A stretch of 64,000 nucleotides of DNA from Clostridia bacterium. Lineage in GTDB: Bacteria; Bacillota; Clostridia; UMGS1810. How positions within the stretch are numbered: position 1 is the first letter of the stretch; the number at the start of each line of letters is the position of its first letter. Under the pieces are notes generated by a model. The model saw only the letters and a list, made by a program, of their open reading frames with translations, ran no database searches and was not told the DNA's origin. The position numbers were made by a program, and so were the translations under genes. Shown here one piece after another: positions 26,235 through 35,468 of the stretch. The DNA lies in the NCBI GenBank assembly GCA_017481205.1, contig JAFUPN010000001.1, positions 1 through 64,000 on the forward strand, in the 5' to 3' direction.

Positions 26235-27761
26235 ATGCATTTTTCAAAGGGTATATTCAGCAGACTATTTATAGTAGGCTTTTCCATAGTTGCTCAGTTT
26301 GCTTTGTTTATGATGGTAATATCCCGTCTTAACGAATTTCACATAGCTTTTAATATAACTATGCATATTATCAGCTTTGCTGTCATAGTTTCTATAATAA
26401 ATAGAGACATGATTACCGAAGCAAAGATACCCTGGATAATCATTACTCTCCTTGTACCTCTGTTTGGCACGGTTTTGTACCTGTGTCTGTCAGAATACAA
26501 GCTTTCCCGAAAGCAGAAAAAGCAGCATCAGTTAGTAATTGAGCGGATTGAAAAGCATTTTTCCTCTGATAAACGCACACATTTTAAACTGATGGAAATT
26601 GCAGGAAAATATAAGGGACAGTGCAGATACATTCTCAAGAATACAAGACAGTTTGCATATGAAAACACTGACACCGAGTTTTACCCCGACGGTGAATCCT
26701 TCTGGAACAGCCTTAAGGAAGAGCTGTCCAAGGCAAAAAAATATATTTTCATGGAGTATTTTATCATTGAGGACGGCATAATGTGGAACAGTATCTTTGA
26801 AATCCTCAAGGAAAAAGCCGCATCCGGTGTTGAGGTTCGCCTTATGTACGATGACCTTGGCTCGGTGAATACTCTTGAATGGGATTTTGACCGTCAGATG
26901 CGCCGCAACGGCATTATCTGTGTTAAGTTCAATCCCTTTAAGCCTGTTATATCCGAGCGTCACAACAACCGAGACCATCGCAAGATAACCGTTGTAGACG
27001 GTGATGTTGCCTTTGTTGGCGGTCTTAACCTTGCCGATGAATATATCAATGCAAAGCAGCGCTTCGGTTATTGGAAGGACACTGCGATCCGTCTCAGGGG
27101 AAATGCAGTAAAGAGCCTTGCAGCTCTGTTTTTGCAGAATTATGACGACCAGACAGGTATTGTTGAGAACTATGCAAGCTATCTAAGCAAGGATTATGCG
27201 CCGAATCCAGGGGCAAAGGGGATAATTCAGCCCTACGGGGACGGTCCCCGACCGGCTTACGGCGACTATGTGGCTGCAAATATATTTCTTAATATGATAA
27301 ATCAGTCAGAGAGGTATATCTGGATTACTACACCGTATCTGATTATAGACAGCAAGCTGCAGAATGCTCTTTGTACTGCCGCCATGCGCGGGGTTGATGT
27401 GCGTATAATCACACCGCATATACCTGACAAAAAGGCTATTTTTGCCATGACACGCTCATATTATCACCGCCTGCAGGCAGGGGGAGTTAAGATATACGAA
27501 TACACTCCTGGCTTTATGCACGCCAAGCAGGTAATATGCGATGATGAAGCGGCCATTGTGGGCACAATTAATCTTGATTACCGCAGCCTTATTCATCATT
27601 ATGAATGCGGTGTGTTTATGGTAGGAACAAAGTGTATATCGGATATAAAACAGGATTTTATCAATCTGTTCAGCTGCTCGCAGAATATGCTTGGCTTTTC
27701 TCAGAAAAGGCTTGTTACTCTGCTTTGCCGTCTCGGCACAGCATTTACACCTTTGCTTTAG
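26235..27761 (+). CDS. cls: Cardiolipin synthase (phospholipase D family)
   Basis: Membrane enzyme that joins two phosphatidylglycerols to cardiolipin; 508 residues. Two hydrophobic N-terminal helices (about 10-30 and 38-70, with the PLDc_N-type PWIIITLLVPLFG) precede two HKD motifs: His248-x-Lys250 in DHRKITVVDGDVAFVGG and His429-x-Lys431 in HAKQVICDDEAAIVG. AAGGAGG precedes the ATG. It may be co-transcribed with htpG and with the pseudouridine synthase that follows. Confidence 0.93.
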   Translation: MHFSKGIFSRLFIVGFSIVAQFALFMMVISRLNEFHIAFNITMHIISFAVIVSIINRDMITEAKIPWIIITLLVPLFGTVLYLCLSEYKLSRKQKKQHQLVIERIEKHFSSDKRTHFKLMEIAGKYKGQCRYILKNTRQFAYENTDTEFYPDGESFWNSLKEELSKAKKYIFMEYFIIEDGIMWNSIFEILKEKAASGVEVRLMYDDLGSVNTLEWDFDRQMRRNGIICVKFNPFKPVISERHNNRDHRKITVVDGDVAFVGGLNLADEYINAKQRFGYWKDTAIRLRGNAVKSLAALFLQNYDDQTGIVENYASYLSKDYAPNPGAKGIIQPYGDGPRPAYGDYVAANIFLNMINQSERYIWITTPYLIIDSKLQNALCTAAMRGVDVRIITPHIPDKKAIFAMTRSYYHRLQAGGVKIYEYTPGFMHAKQVICDDEAAIVGTINLDYRSLIHHYECGVFMVGTKCISDIKQDFINLFSCSQNMLGFSQKRLVTLLCRLGTAFTPLL

Positions 27762-27774
27762 TGAGGATTTTGCT

Positions 27775-28377
27775 ATGCAATATTATATGTTTAACAAACC
27801 CGGCGGCTGTATAACTGCCCGACGTGATGATACACACAAAACCATCATGGACTATTTCCCGGAAAATATGCGCAATGTGCTCCATCCCCTTGGCAGACTC
27901 GACCTGGATACTGAGGGGTTGCTTATTGTTACTGATGACGGTCAGCTTGATATGCAGATAATGCAGCCCCACAACCATGTGCCCAAGAAATATTATTTTT
28001 GGGCGATAGGCAGCATTGATGCAGAAAAGATGCAGCGCCTTGAAGCCGGTGTGATGCTTACAGGGCAGACAGAGCCCACCAAGCCTGCTGAAATCCGCTG
28101 TATATCCTCAGGAAAAATGAAGGATATTGTACATCTCATTCCCGGAAAATACCGTGAGAAAATGCGCAAAAACCCCGAAATCCCTGTGTTTGAGGCATAT
28201 CTCTCCATTACTGAGGGGCGCAAGCACCAGGTTAAGCGCATGATTCGTTCTGTTGGCTGCTGTGTGGTATATCTTAAAAGAGTTTCAATTGGCTCTCTTG
28301 AACTTGACGAAAGCCTTTTGCCCGGTGAATACCGTGAGCTCAGTGCAGACGAGCTTGAGCTTTTAATGAATAAATAA
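27775..28377 (+). CDS. Short RsuA/RluE-type pseudouridine synthase
   Basis: Isomerises a uridine in rRNA. 200 residues. The catalytic motif GRLDLDTEGLL places the active Asp at residue 43, and RKHQVKRM later is typical of the RsuA/RluB/E/F family. The N-terminal S4 RNA-binding domain of most RsuA and RluB proteins is absent, as in RluE. The ATG at 27775 is preferred because GAGGA lies eight bases upstream; the longer reading would overlap the end of cls. The target position cannot be told. Confidence 0.88.
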   Translation: MQYYMFNKPGGCITARRDDTHKTIMDYFPENMRNVLHPLGRLDLDTEGLLIVTDDGQLDMQIMQPHNHVPKKYYFWAIGSIDAEKMQRLEAGVMLTGQTEPTKPAEIRCISSGKMKDIVHLIPGKYREKMRKNPEIPVFEAYLSITEGRKHQVKRMIRSVGCCVVYLKRVSIGSLELDESLLPGEYRELSADELELLMNK

Positions 28378-28395
28378 TTTTTAGGAAGTGTAATT

Positions 28396-28899
28396 ATGTT
28401 TAATGAATTGACTGCCGAAGATATAAAGAAAATGGAAGAAGAAATCGAATACCGCACCGTTACCTTGAGATATGAGCTCCTTGAAGAGGTAAAGCGAACC
28501 AGAGCCTTTGGCGACCTGAGCGAAAATTTTGAATACAAGATGGCAAAACAGCAGAAAAACAAAAATGAAAGCCGCATACGATATCTGAAAAATATGATTC
28601 GCACCGCCAAGGTGATAGAAGCCTCCTCCGGAGAGGATGAGGTAGGTATTTTTGATAAGGTAACCCTCTTTATGGAGGATGACAACGAAAGGGAAGAATA
28701 CACCCTTGTAACCAACATCCGCGTAAATGTGCTGGAAGGGCTTATATCCACAGAGTCTCCTGTGGGCAGAGCCATCCTCGGTAAACACACTGGAGACAAG
28801 GTTGAAATTCAGGTCAATGACGGCTACAGCTATACCGCTGTGATTGAAAAAATTGAGAAGGGGACAGATGACGGTTCAATCCCCCTTAAGGAATATTGA
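28396..28899 (+). CDS. GreA-type transcript cleavage factor
   Basis: A 167-residue protein with GreA/GreB architecture: an N-terminal coiled coil (about 1-75) with acidic tip residues Asp40 and Glu43 in GDLSENFEY, and a C-terminal FKBP-like domain. Gre factors enter the RNA polymerase channel and help rescue backtracked complexes. It could be GreA or a paralogue. The stop overlaps the codons just before the next gene. Confidence 0.85.
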   Translation: MFNELTAEDIKKMEEEIEYRTVTLRYELLEEVKRTRAFGDLSENFEYKMAKQQKNKNESRIRYLKNMIRTAKVIEASSGEDEVGIFDKVTLFMEDDNEREEYTLVTNIRVNVLEGLISTESPVGRAILGKHTGDKVEIQVNDGYSYTAVIEKIEKGTDDGSIPLKEY

Positions 28900-28919
28900 T
28901 TAAAAAGCGAGGTGCCGGC

Positions 28920-29624
28920 ATGAAGATTATCGGCCATGTTCGATCGGATTTTGTAACAAAATTCGGCATTCCCAGGCAGGCGGGGATTATCGAAAGTCTG
29001 AAATCAACAATTGTCTTTGAGCCTGAGTTCAGACATCCTGATGCCTTCCGACGTCTTGAAGAGTTTTCTCATATATGGGTTATCTGGGAATTTTCCGAGG
29101 CAAAAAAAGCAAATCACTCCCTGACGGTCCGTCCACCACGTCTCGGCGGCAACACAAGGGTAGGAGTTTTTGCCAGCCGCTCTCCCTTTCGTCCTAATTC
29201 CATGGGTCTGTCCTGTGTGAGGCTTGACATGGTAGAGTATACCGAGGATATGGGCACTGTGCTCCATATTTCCGGAGCAGATATGATGGATGGTACACCC
29301 GTATATGATATAAAGCCCTATTTGCCCTATACCGACTCACATCCTGAGGCAACCGGCGGCTTTACGGACAGACTTTCCGACGGCAAACTTGAAGTTGTCT
29401 TTGAGGGTGATTTTTCGTCAGATATTGATGCAGATAGTCGCGAAAATCTCGTTCAGGTACTCCGCCATGACCCCAGACCGTCCTATCAGGACGAGCCCGA
29501 CAGAATATATGGAATGGATTTTGCGGATTATAATATTAAGTTTACAGTGAATGAGAATATTTTGACTGTTATTGAAATCAGTGATATAAAATCAGAACAT
29601 AACTGCAAAAGAGCAAAGAAATAG
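28920..29624 (+). CDS. trmO: tRNA (N6-threonylcarbamoyladenosine37-N6)-methyltransferase TrmO
   Basis: TsaA/TrmO family, 234 residues; methylates t6A37 of tRNA-Thr with SAM. The family signature runs RPPRLGGNTRVGVFASRSPF then RPNSMGLS, and PVYDIKPYLPY with the YxDxH-like YTDSHPEA follows. The C-terminal part (DPRPSYQ) is also conserved. GAGGTG precedes the ATG at 28920; an in-frame TTG upstream overlaps the previous gene. Confidence 0.9.
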   Translation: MKIIGHVRSDFVTKFGIPRQAGIIESLKSTIVFEPEFRHPDAFRRLEEFSHIWVIWEFSEAKKANHSLTVRPPRLGGNTRVGVFASRSPFRPNSMGLSCVRLDMVEYTEDMGTVLHISGADMMDGTPVYDIKPYLPYTDSHPEATGGFTDRLSDGKLEVVFEGDFSSDIDADSRENLVQVLRHDPRPSYQDEPDRIYGMDFADYNIKFTVNENILTVIEISDIKSEHNCKRAKK

Positions 29625-29646
29625 GTAGAATTCTTTGCTCTTTTGC
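29605..29646. terminator. Bidirectional terminator between trmO and the SGNH gene
   Basis: GCAAAAGAGCAAAGAA (29605-29620) and TTCTTTGCTCTTTTGC (29631-29646) form a 16-bp perfect stem whose loop contains the trmO stop codon. A- and T-rich ends suit both strands; the facing gene ends at 29654. Confidence 0.9.
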
Positions 29647-29653
29647 ATGTTTT

Positions 29654-30561
29654 TTATTTTTTGAAATCTATTTCCATCAGCTCGTCAATTTCTTTGACAA
29701 GCTGTTTTTGTATGGGTTTATACTTAATGTATCTTTCCGACAAAAGAAGAAAATATTCTCTGTGGGGTCCTTCTCCGCCGCTTTCTAAATATCTATGTGC
29801 TTTTTCTATTCTCTCGTCAACAGAGAGGGAATAATCGGAGATAACCATGTGCTCTGCAGCATGTATACCCCTGAGTATGACAGTTTTTTCTCTCCATTCG
29901 TCCATATATGCAGGGATAGGCTTGATATCGCCTATGTCATATCCCTGAAAAGCCAAAAAGCATTTTGCCATGTGGTAATGCCCCTCTTCATTGGGGTGAA
30001 CTCTGTCAGGATTAATTATGGCTTTATACTGAGCTGTTTCGGATATATATTTGTGATAATCGCAGAGCTTATATCCATGGCTTGAAGCATAGCTTCGCAC
30101 ATAATCGGCATATGCGGAAAGCAGGGCATATCCACCCGGCAATGCAGGAGTGTCCGACACCTGATATTCATCATAAGGTGTGGGGTGCAAAGAATAATTT
30201 CTACGTTGTTGTCTGTGAGTTTTTTTGTAAGCAAATCAAGATTTTTTTTGTAATTTTCAAAATGCTCATTCAGCAGTCTGTAGCGTTCTTCTCCCCGGGG
30301 CATAGCGAGAGAATCTCTGCCGGAGTCGTTGATGCCAATCATAATAACCGCATGGGTTGGCTTGCGGCTGATGATATCCTCGTCAAAAATTTGAAGAAGA
30401 GTATAAATACCGCCGCCGGATACACCGCAGTTGTAAAAATTCACATTGCGCTCCTTTAAATTTTCATGGTAGTAGGCTGATATTCGTGAAACAAATTCGT
30501 TGTTGTGTGTTATACTGTCGCCGAGAAAGCATACACGCGCATTATCTGGAAATCCGTTCAT
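29654..30561 (-). pseudogene. SGNH/GDSL hydrolase, frameshifted
   Basis: About 302 codons of an SGNH-type esterase or deacetylase. The first part (30561 downwards) carries block I GDSITH (Ser16) and the GINDSG block. It changes frame at a run of four G on the + strand (30182-30185). The second part carries TPYDEYQ and the catalytic DRVHPNEEGH. One missing base in the C-run would restore IILCTP-TPYDEYQ. AAGGAG precedes the ATG at 30561. There is no signal peptide, so it would act in the cytoplasm. The shift may be a real mutation, slippage or a sequencing error; the rest is well preserved, so the lesion is recent. Confidence 0.8.
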
Positions 30562-30646
30562 GTTCTTGTGCTCCTTAGATTTTTTATGTATTATATCACT
30601 TTAATCATGAATAGTCATATTTTCTCTTCGGATTTATCTAAACCTA

Positions 30647-30675
30647 TTGACAAAGTAGGAATAATCTGTTATACT
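30647..30675 (+). promoter_or_regulatory. Promoter of the second TetR gene
   Basis: TTGACA (30647-30652), 17 bases, TATACT (30670-30675). ACTAAA and TTTTAGT downstream (about 30673-30703) are loosely inverted and might be an operator. A 240-base repeat element separates this promoter from the start codon. Confidence 0.7.
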
Positions 30676-30708
30676 AAATCAGAAATTAGAACGCATTTTA
30701 GTTTGAGT

Positions 30709-30951
30709 TAGCCGAAAGATAATAATCCGAACCCGCCTTAAACAGCGTAATTTCGGCATCTTTCGGTTTGTCATCTTCGCAAGGCGTTAGCCTTGCTTCA
30801 TCTTCCGCACCAAAATCTGCCTGAAATTTCATCTGTTTAAGGTCAGAGAATTTTCAAGGTGAGGAGATTTTTGGTTGCGTAAGGCAAAAACGCAGCGAAA
30901 GCGAAAATCCACCCTTGAAAATCGAGGTTCGGATTACTATCTTTCGGCTAA
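30709..30951 (-). mobile_element. Intact copy of the structured repeat, with 26-bp terminal inverted repeats
   Basis: The ends TTAGCCGAAAGATAATAATC (30709-30728) and their inverse ending ATCTTTCGGCTAA (30939-30951) form nearly perfect terminal inverted repeats of about 26 bp. Inside is a hairpin with arms at about 30849-30871 and 30904-30923 (TTTTCAAGG against CCTTGAAAA). A block GTCATCTTCGCAAGGCGTTA lies at about 30769-30788. It is the reverse orientation of the copies at 14.8 and 21.4 kb and encodes nothing obvious. Together with the promoter just upstream it fills the 404-base gap before the TetR gene. Confidence 0.75.
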
Positions 30952-30965
30952 GGAGTGAGAAAACA

Positions 30966-31643
30966 GTGAATCTATCCCGCGAGAAACAAACAGAGTTAAA
31001 CCGCAAAACCGTGCTGTATAACACTGCAATGCTGTTTCTGGAAAAAGGCTATAGCTCTACTACGATAAAAGAAATAGCCGCCATATCCGGACTGAGTGTA
31101 GGCTCGCTTACCAATCTGTATGGCTGTAAAGAAAATATTATGAGCGTACTTGTGAAATATGTTCTTGAAGCACAATTTGAAAAAACGGAGGATTTACTTC
31201 GGGATATACCTCATGACAAAATTCAGATGTATGCGGCAGAAACCACATTGCAGCTTCATTTGGCAGAATCAAGCGAGCATATCAGAGAGCTGTATTCCGT
31301 AGCATATTCTCTGCCTCACACAACAGAAATTATTCAGGAAACCATTACGAAAAAGCTGGAGGATATATTTAAGGAGCATCTGCCAAACCTTGAAACAAAG
31401 GATTTTTATATGCTTGAAATAGCGTCCGGCGGAATAATGCGTGGATTTATGACAATACCATGTAATATGTGGTTTACAATGGATGAAAAAATAAAAAGCT
31501 TTTTAACAACAACCTTACGGGTCTATGAGCTCCCCGGGGAGAAAATAGAGGATGCAATCAAATTTGTATCGCAGTTTGATTTTAAGAAAATTGCAAAAGA
31601 TACGATTGATAATCTGCTTGAAGAAATTAAGAGTAAAGTATAA
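30966..31643 (+). CDS. TetR/AcrR family transcriptional regulator
   Basis: About 225 residues with an N-terminal TetR HTH (residues 15-60; TTIKEIAAISGLSVGSLTNL, then the Y of LYGCKENI) and a helical ligand domain. The GTG at 30966 follows AAGGAG (30950-30955), which abuts the right end of the repeat element; a longer in-frame reading would begin inside the element. Its promoter lies on the far side of that element. The next gene, an SLH surface protein, starts 95 bases later. Target and ligand are unknown. Confidence 0.8.
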   Translation: MNLSREKQTELNRKTVLYNTAMLFLEKGYSSTTIKEIAAISGLSVGSLTNLYGCKENIMSVLVKYVLEAQFEKTEDLLRDIPHDKIQMYAAETTLQLHLAESSEHIRELYSVAYSLPHTTEIIQETITKKLEDIFKEHLPNLETKDFYMLEIASGGIMRGFMTIPCNMWFTMDEKIKSFLTTTLRVYELPGEKIEDAIKFVSQFDFKKIAKDTIDNLLEEIKSKV

Positions 31644-31738
31644 GAGGATTTTGAGTAAAGGGGTACACCTTTATGTTGTACTTACATACAATATAAACAA
31701 ACTCTAACCGCTATTATAAATTGAAAGGATGAACAATT

Positions 31739-33451
31739 ATGAAATCAAAAAAACTTTTAACAATGGCATTATCTCTTACTTTGGTATCAACCATGCCGAT
31801 ATCCGGCATTATGGCTTCGTCAGCAGAAAATACGGATAAACCGATTTTTGACGATAAGGTTATAGTAAGCGGAATCGAAGTAACTGCTGAAAATCAAGGT
31901 GATGTTTTAGGCGACGGCGGCAGTGTAAAATATGATCACATTATCGATACACTTACACTCACAGACGCTACCATCATCAACGAAAAAGGTCACGGCATTT
32001 ATGCTTACGGTATAAATCTTACGATTGAGGGTATAGACACCGAAGCGGAAGGCAACAATTCCATATCGGGAAAATCAACCGTCACAAGCGGCATTGATGA
32101 AGAAGGCGATGAATATACCGAAACACATCCCGGCTGCGGTATAATGGTCGAGGGCGACGGATACGGAGAAAACGGCGGTATCACAATCAACGGAACTCTC
32201 GGTAACATCAGCGGTGACAACGGCAGCGGTATCTCAGCCTATGAAAATATAGATATATCCGGTAAGGTTGGAGATATCACCTGTCCGGTCGGTTTTGACA
32301 GCGGTATTAAAAGTGATTTCGGCTGCGTGATTATAGAAAATGACGCCGTGATTGGTGATATAATATCAGAAGGCTTTGCCGGTATTGAAGCAGGCGAAGA
32401 TATCATTATAAGCGGCACTACAGGCAAAATCCACGGTGGCGGTTATGCAGGGCTTCACACCTCATCCGGCGATATATTTGTCACCGGTACTGTAGAAAGC
32501 ATATCCGGCGAAGCAAGCGGTATAGAGGCCTATACCGGTACAACCTGGGACGAAGACGGCAACGAAATCAAGCTTGGCGGCAGTGTAAAAATCGGCGGAG
32601 ATACCGGCGAAATTTACGGAAATGTAACAGGTATTACTGCGGATGCCAATCTGAATTTTGGCGGCAATGCAAAAATATCTGTGACGGGTACGGATGAAAA
32701 TTCAGCGCGTGCAATCTCCGTAGGTGCTGAAATTATACTTTCTGATGACTGCGAAATCACCCTGCCGGCTGAATACAAAATCGCTTCAGTTCTCGCATAT
32801 ACCTACGAGGACGAAAGCGGTAAGGTAGACGTATTTCATAACACAATCTGCGATAAAGACGGAAATCCCGCACAAGTGGTTGAATGCAGTGCTAATGTTA
32901 ATACCTTTGAAGATGTGAAGGCCTCTGACTGGTATTTTGACGATGTTGAATATTCAGTGGCAAACGGTTTGTTTAACGGCACATCAGATACAACCTTTTC
33001 ACCAAGTGCACCTTTAACAAGAGCAATGCTCGTTACGGTTCTCTATCGTGCAGAGGGTGAGCCGAGGGTTTCGGGAATAACGAGCTTTTCCGATTTGGAA
33101 GAAGGTCAATACTACCTTGATGCGGTTTGCTGGGCACAGATTAACGTAATAGCAAATGGCATTACAGAAACAGAGTTTGCGCCAAACCAAAACATCACAA
33201 GAGAGCAGATTGCAGCAATTATGTTCAGATATGCTCAGTACAAAGGTATTGCACCTACAGGTGAGTGGGCAATCAGCCTTGATTATGCCGACCTGGGTGA
33301 TATATCCGACTATGCAGTGGAAGCGGTAATGTACTGCAAACTGAATAATATTATGACAGGCAGAGAAAACAATAATTTTGCACCGAAGGACAATGTTACA
33401 AGGGCAGAAGCTGCGGCTATACTTCACAGATTTATAGAGAATAACAAGTAA
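31739..33451 (+). CDS. Secreted SLH-domain protein with beta-helix-like repeats
   Basis: A 570-residue secreted protein. Signal peptide about 1-28 (KKLLTMALSLTLVSTMP core). Residues about 35-370 are Gly/Asp-rich repeats of strands such as ISGTTGKIHGGGYAGLHTSS, resembling a right-handed beta-helix or carbohydrate-binding module. Three S-layer homology domains follow from about 385 to 570 (FEDVKASDWYFDDVEYSVA; FSDLEEGQYYLDAVCWAQ; YADLGDISDYAVEAV), which bind pyruvylated cell-wall polymer. No catalytic motif is recognised. It precedes a broken SLH/M13 peptidase gene 16 bases on. Confidence 0.8.
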   Translation: MKSKKLLTMALSLTLVSTMPISGIMASSAENTDKPIFDDKVIVSGIEVTAENQGDVLGDGGSVKYDHIIDTLTLTDATIINEKGHGIYAYGINLTIEGIDTEAEGNNSISGKSTVTSGIDEEGDEYTETHPGCGIMVEGDGYGENGGITINGTLGNISGDNGSGISAYENIDISGKVGDITCPVGFDSGIKSDFGCVIIENDAVIGDIISEGFAGIEAGEDIIISGTTGKIHGGGYAGLHTSSGDIFVTGTVESISGEASGIEAYTGTTWDEDGNEIKLGGSVKIGGDTGEIYGNVTGITADANLNFGGNAKISVTGTDENSARAISVGAEIILSDDCEITLPAEYKIASVLAYTYEDESGKVDVFHNTICDKDGNPAQVVECSANVNTFEDVKASDWYFDDVEYSVANGLFNGTSDTTFSPSAPLTRAMLVTVLYRAEGEPRVSGITSFSDLEEGQYYLDAVCWAQINVIANGITETEFAPNQNITREQIAAIMFRYAQYKGIAPTGEWAISLDYADLGDISDYAVEAVMYCKLNNIMTGRENNNFAPKDNVTRAEAAAILHRFIENNK

Positions 33452-33467
33452 CTGAAAGGATTAAGAT

Positions 33468-35039
33468 ATGAAACTCAAAAAAATAACCACAACACTTCTT
33501 GCTGTAGCCGTATTGATTCAGTCAACAATGCCATCGGTGCTTGCACAGGAGGCAAATGCAGCAACTCGCGGTGAGGTGGTTCAAATGCTTCTCAATGCGG
33601 TTGATGACTATAATCCCACGGTGCAGAAGACAGATATAATTAAAGGCTACGAGGACGGTCAGCTTCACGAAGAACGTGCAGTTACCCGTGCTGAAGCTCT
33701 TGTTATGCTGAAAAGAGCCTTCGGTGAGCTTCCTGCTCCGACAGGTCATAACGCAAGAGTTGCGCTCGTGGCAGATGATTTTACAGACATTCCTGCCTGG
33801 GCAGCAGACGAGCTTGAAAATGTATTTGATGCGGGAATTGTTGCGGGAACAGGAGCGGATATATTTTCTCCCGATGATCTTGTTACCCGTGAGCAGATGG
33901 ATTTGTTTATAAAGCGCGTGTATGCTTTGTACGGAACTAATCCAAAGGACGATTTTTATGCCGCAGTTAATAAAGAAGCTCTTGACTCCCTCACATTGCT
34001 GCCGGGCAGAACAAGAGCAGGCACACTTAACGATTTATCAGAGAAGTCAACAAATTAGGTATTGGAGATAATCGAGGAAATCACCTCATCAAGCTGGGAA
34101 AAAGGCACAAGGGAGTATAAAATTGCAGCACTTTATAATTCTGTTCTGGATAAAGAAAACAGAAATAAACAAGGTACAGAACCTATAAAGAAGTATCTTG
34201 AGCTTATAGAAGCTGCCGAAAATATTGATGATTTAATCAGTGCTCATAACACCATATTCAAAGATACTTGTCTTTCTGTTTTCTTTGAATTTAATCTTAC
34301 TGTTGATATAAAGAACAGCACAGAGTATATGCTTTATTTTGAAACAATATCTCCACTGCTGCAAAAGGAATTTTATATTGAGGACAGTTCTAAAAGGGAA
34401 ATGTATCTTACATATCTTTCTACCATGTTAGAGCTTGGCGGAGAAACAAAGGATAAGGCAGCTGTTATGGCACAGCAGTACATTGACACGGAAAAAGTAC
34501 TTGCCGGAAAAATGCTTGATGTTGCAGACCAGAATAATGTTGATATAATCTACAATGTTTTTTCATTTCAGGAACTTAAGGAAATGTTCGCCGGAGTGAA
34601 CATTGATTCGGTATTTGAAGCATCGGGATTGAAACAAACCGATAAAATTCTCATAACCGATGTCGAAAAAACAAAGGCATTAGCCGGATTGCTGAAAAAT
34701 GAAAACATTGACGCACTGAAAACACATGCAAAATTTAATCTTCTTTCGGGTTGGGGTGCATCTTTAAATCAGGAATTTTCCGATACGATAGATAAATTCA
34801 ATCAGGATTATTTCGGTATCTCCGGCTCCTATTCCGATGAAGAAAAGGCAACAAGGAATGTGCGCAATCTGCTGGCAGATTATATCGGCGAAATATATGT
34901 TGAAAAGCATTTCTCTGAGCAGGCAAAAACAGATGTAGAGAAAATGGTTGATGATATTATTACAGTGTATAGAAACAGATTGCAAAACAACGACTGGATG
35001 AGGGATGAAACAAAAGAAAAACATAATCACCGAAGGTAG
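33468..35039 (+). pseudogene. SLH-anchored M13 (neprilysin-like) metallopeptidase, broken
   Basis: Signal peptide about 1-27, then SLH-like segments (about 60-160), then the start of an M13 peptidase (PKDDFYAAVNKEALDSL). An in-frame TAG at 34056-34058 interrupts it; the same frame continues immediately (VLEIIEEITSSSWEKGTREY) for about 325 codons of typical M13 N-terminal helical domain. CAG to TAG would explain the stop. The reading ends at 35039 near NNDWMRDETKEK, before the catalytic HExxH zinc domain, which is absent. So the gene has a nonsense change and a 3' truncation. Amber read-through could not restore activity. Confidence 0.8.
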
Positions 35040-35124
35040 CATCGACAGAGAAAGTGTCAAGTCAATGTTAATAGAACTTTCAAAAGTAATATCTGAAAAT
35101 GATGCAGAAGAAAGGGATAAATAG
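35005..35124 (+). CDS. Unidentified 39-codon ORF at the truncation joint
   Basis: ATG at 35005, within the end of the broken M13 gene but in another frame, reads MKQKKNIITEGSIDRESVKS and continues to a TAG at 35122-35124. It is highly charged and helical. It could be the tail of another gene brought in when the M13 gene was truncated, or a small mobile-element ORF. I do not recognise it. Confidence 0.3.
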   Translation: MKQKKNIITEGSIDRESVKSMLIELSKVISENDAEERDK

Positions 35125-35415
35125 TGTTTCAAAAACCATTTGAATACTATTAAAATTATGATTTAAGTATATACAAAATGCAAAAACAAGTCGGTTTTAA
35201 ATGAAACAACCTGTTTTTTGCATTTTGTATGTTAATTTTTTGCAATTTGCGTGCAATGCTACAGTTATAGAGAGTGTGCTATTTATGAGCTGAACATCAA
35301 AAAAGAAAATTAATATGCTGCGTTTTCGCAGAAAAATGTATATCGAATTTTTTTGACATCATTTTATAGCATTTTTTAACATCGTTTAGCATCGTTTGAC
35401 AGCACGTTTAAAATA
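35125..35415. other. Gene-free AT-rich gap with short direct repeats
   Basis: No gene is seen. A GCAAAAAACAGG-like hairpin surrounds 35174-35231 (TACAAAATGCAAAAA against TTTTTTGCATTTTGTA). At about 35356-35410 the motif AGCATCGTTT / ACATCGTTT / GACATCATTTT / CAGCACGTTT recurs four to five times at 10-13 base spacing, just beyond the 3' end of tRNA-Ser. Confidence 0.5.
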
Positions 35416-35465
35416 CGAAAAAGCCTTGAAATTACTGGATTTGAAGTAATTTCAAGGCTTTTTCG
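35416..35465 (-). terminator. Terminator of tRNA-Ser
   Basis: A perfect 20-bp stem (35416-35435 with 35446-35465, AAAAAGCCTTGAAATTAC arm) and 10-base loop, starting four bases past the encoded CCA on the minus strand and rich in U at its end. Confidence 0.85.
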
Positions 35466-35468
35466 TTT

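Noticed and set aside
35340..35410. CRISPR or replication-origin iterons
   Set aside because: The units are about 10 bases, degenerate and few. There is no DnaA-box cluster or replication gene nearby.
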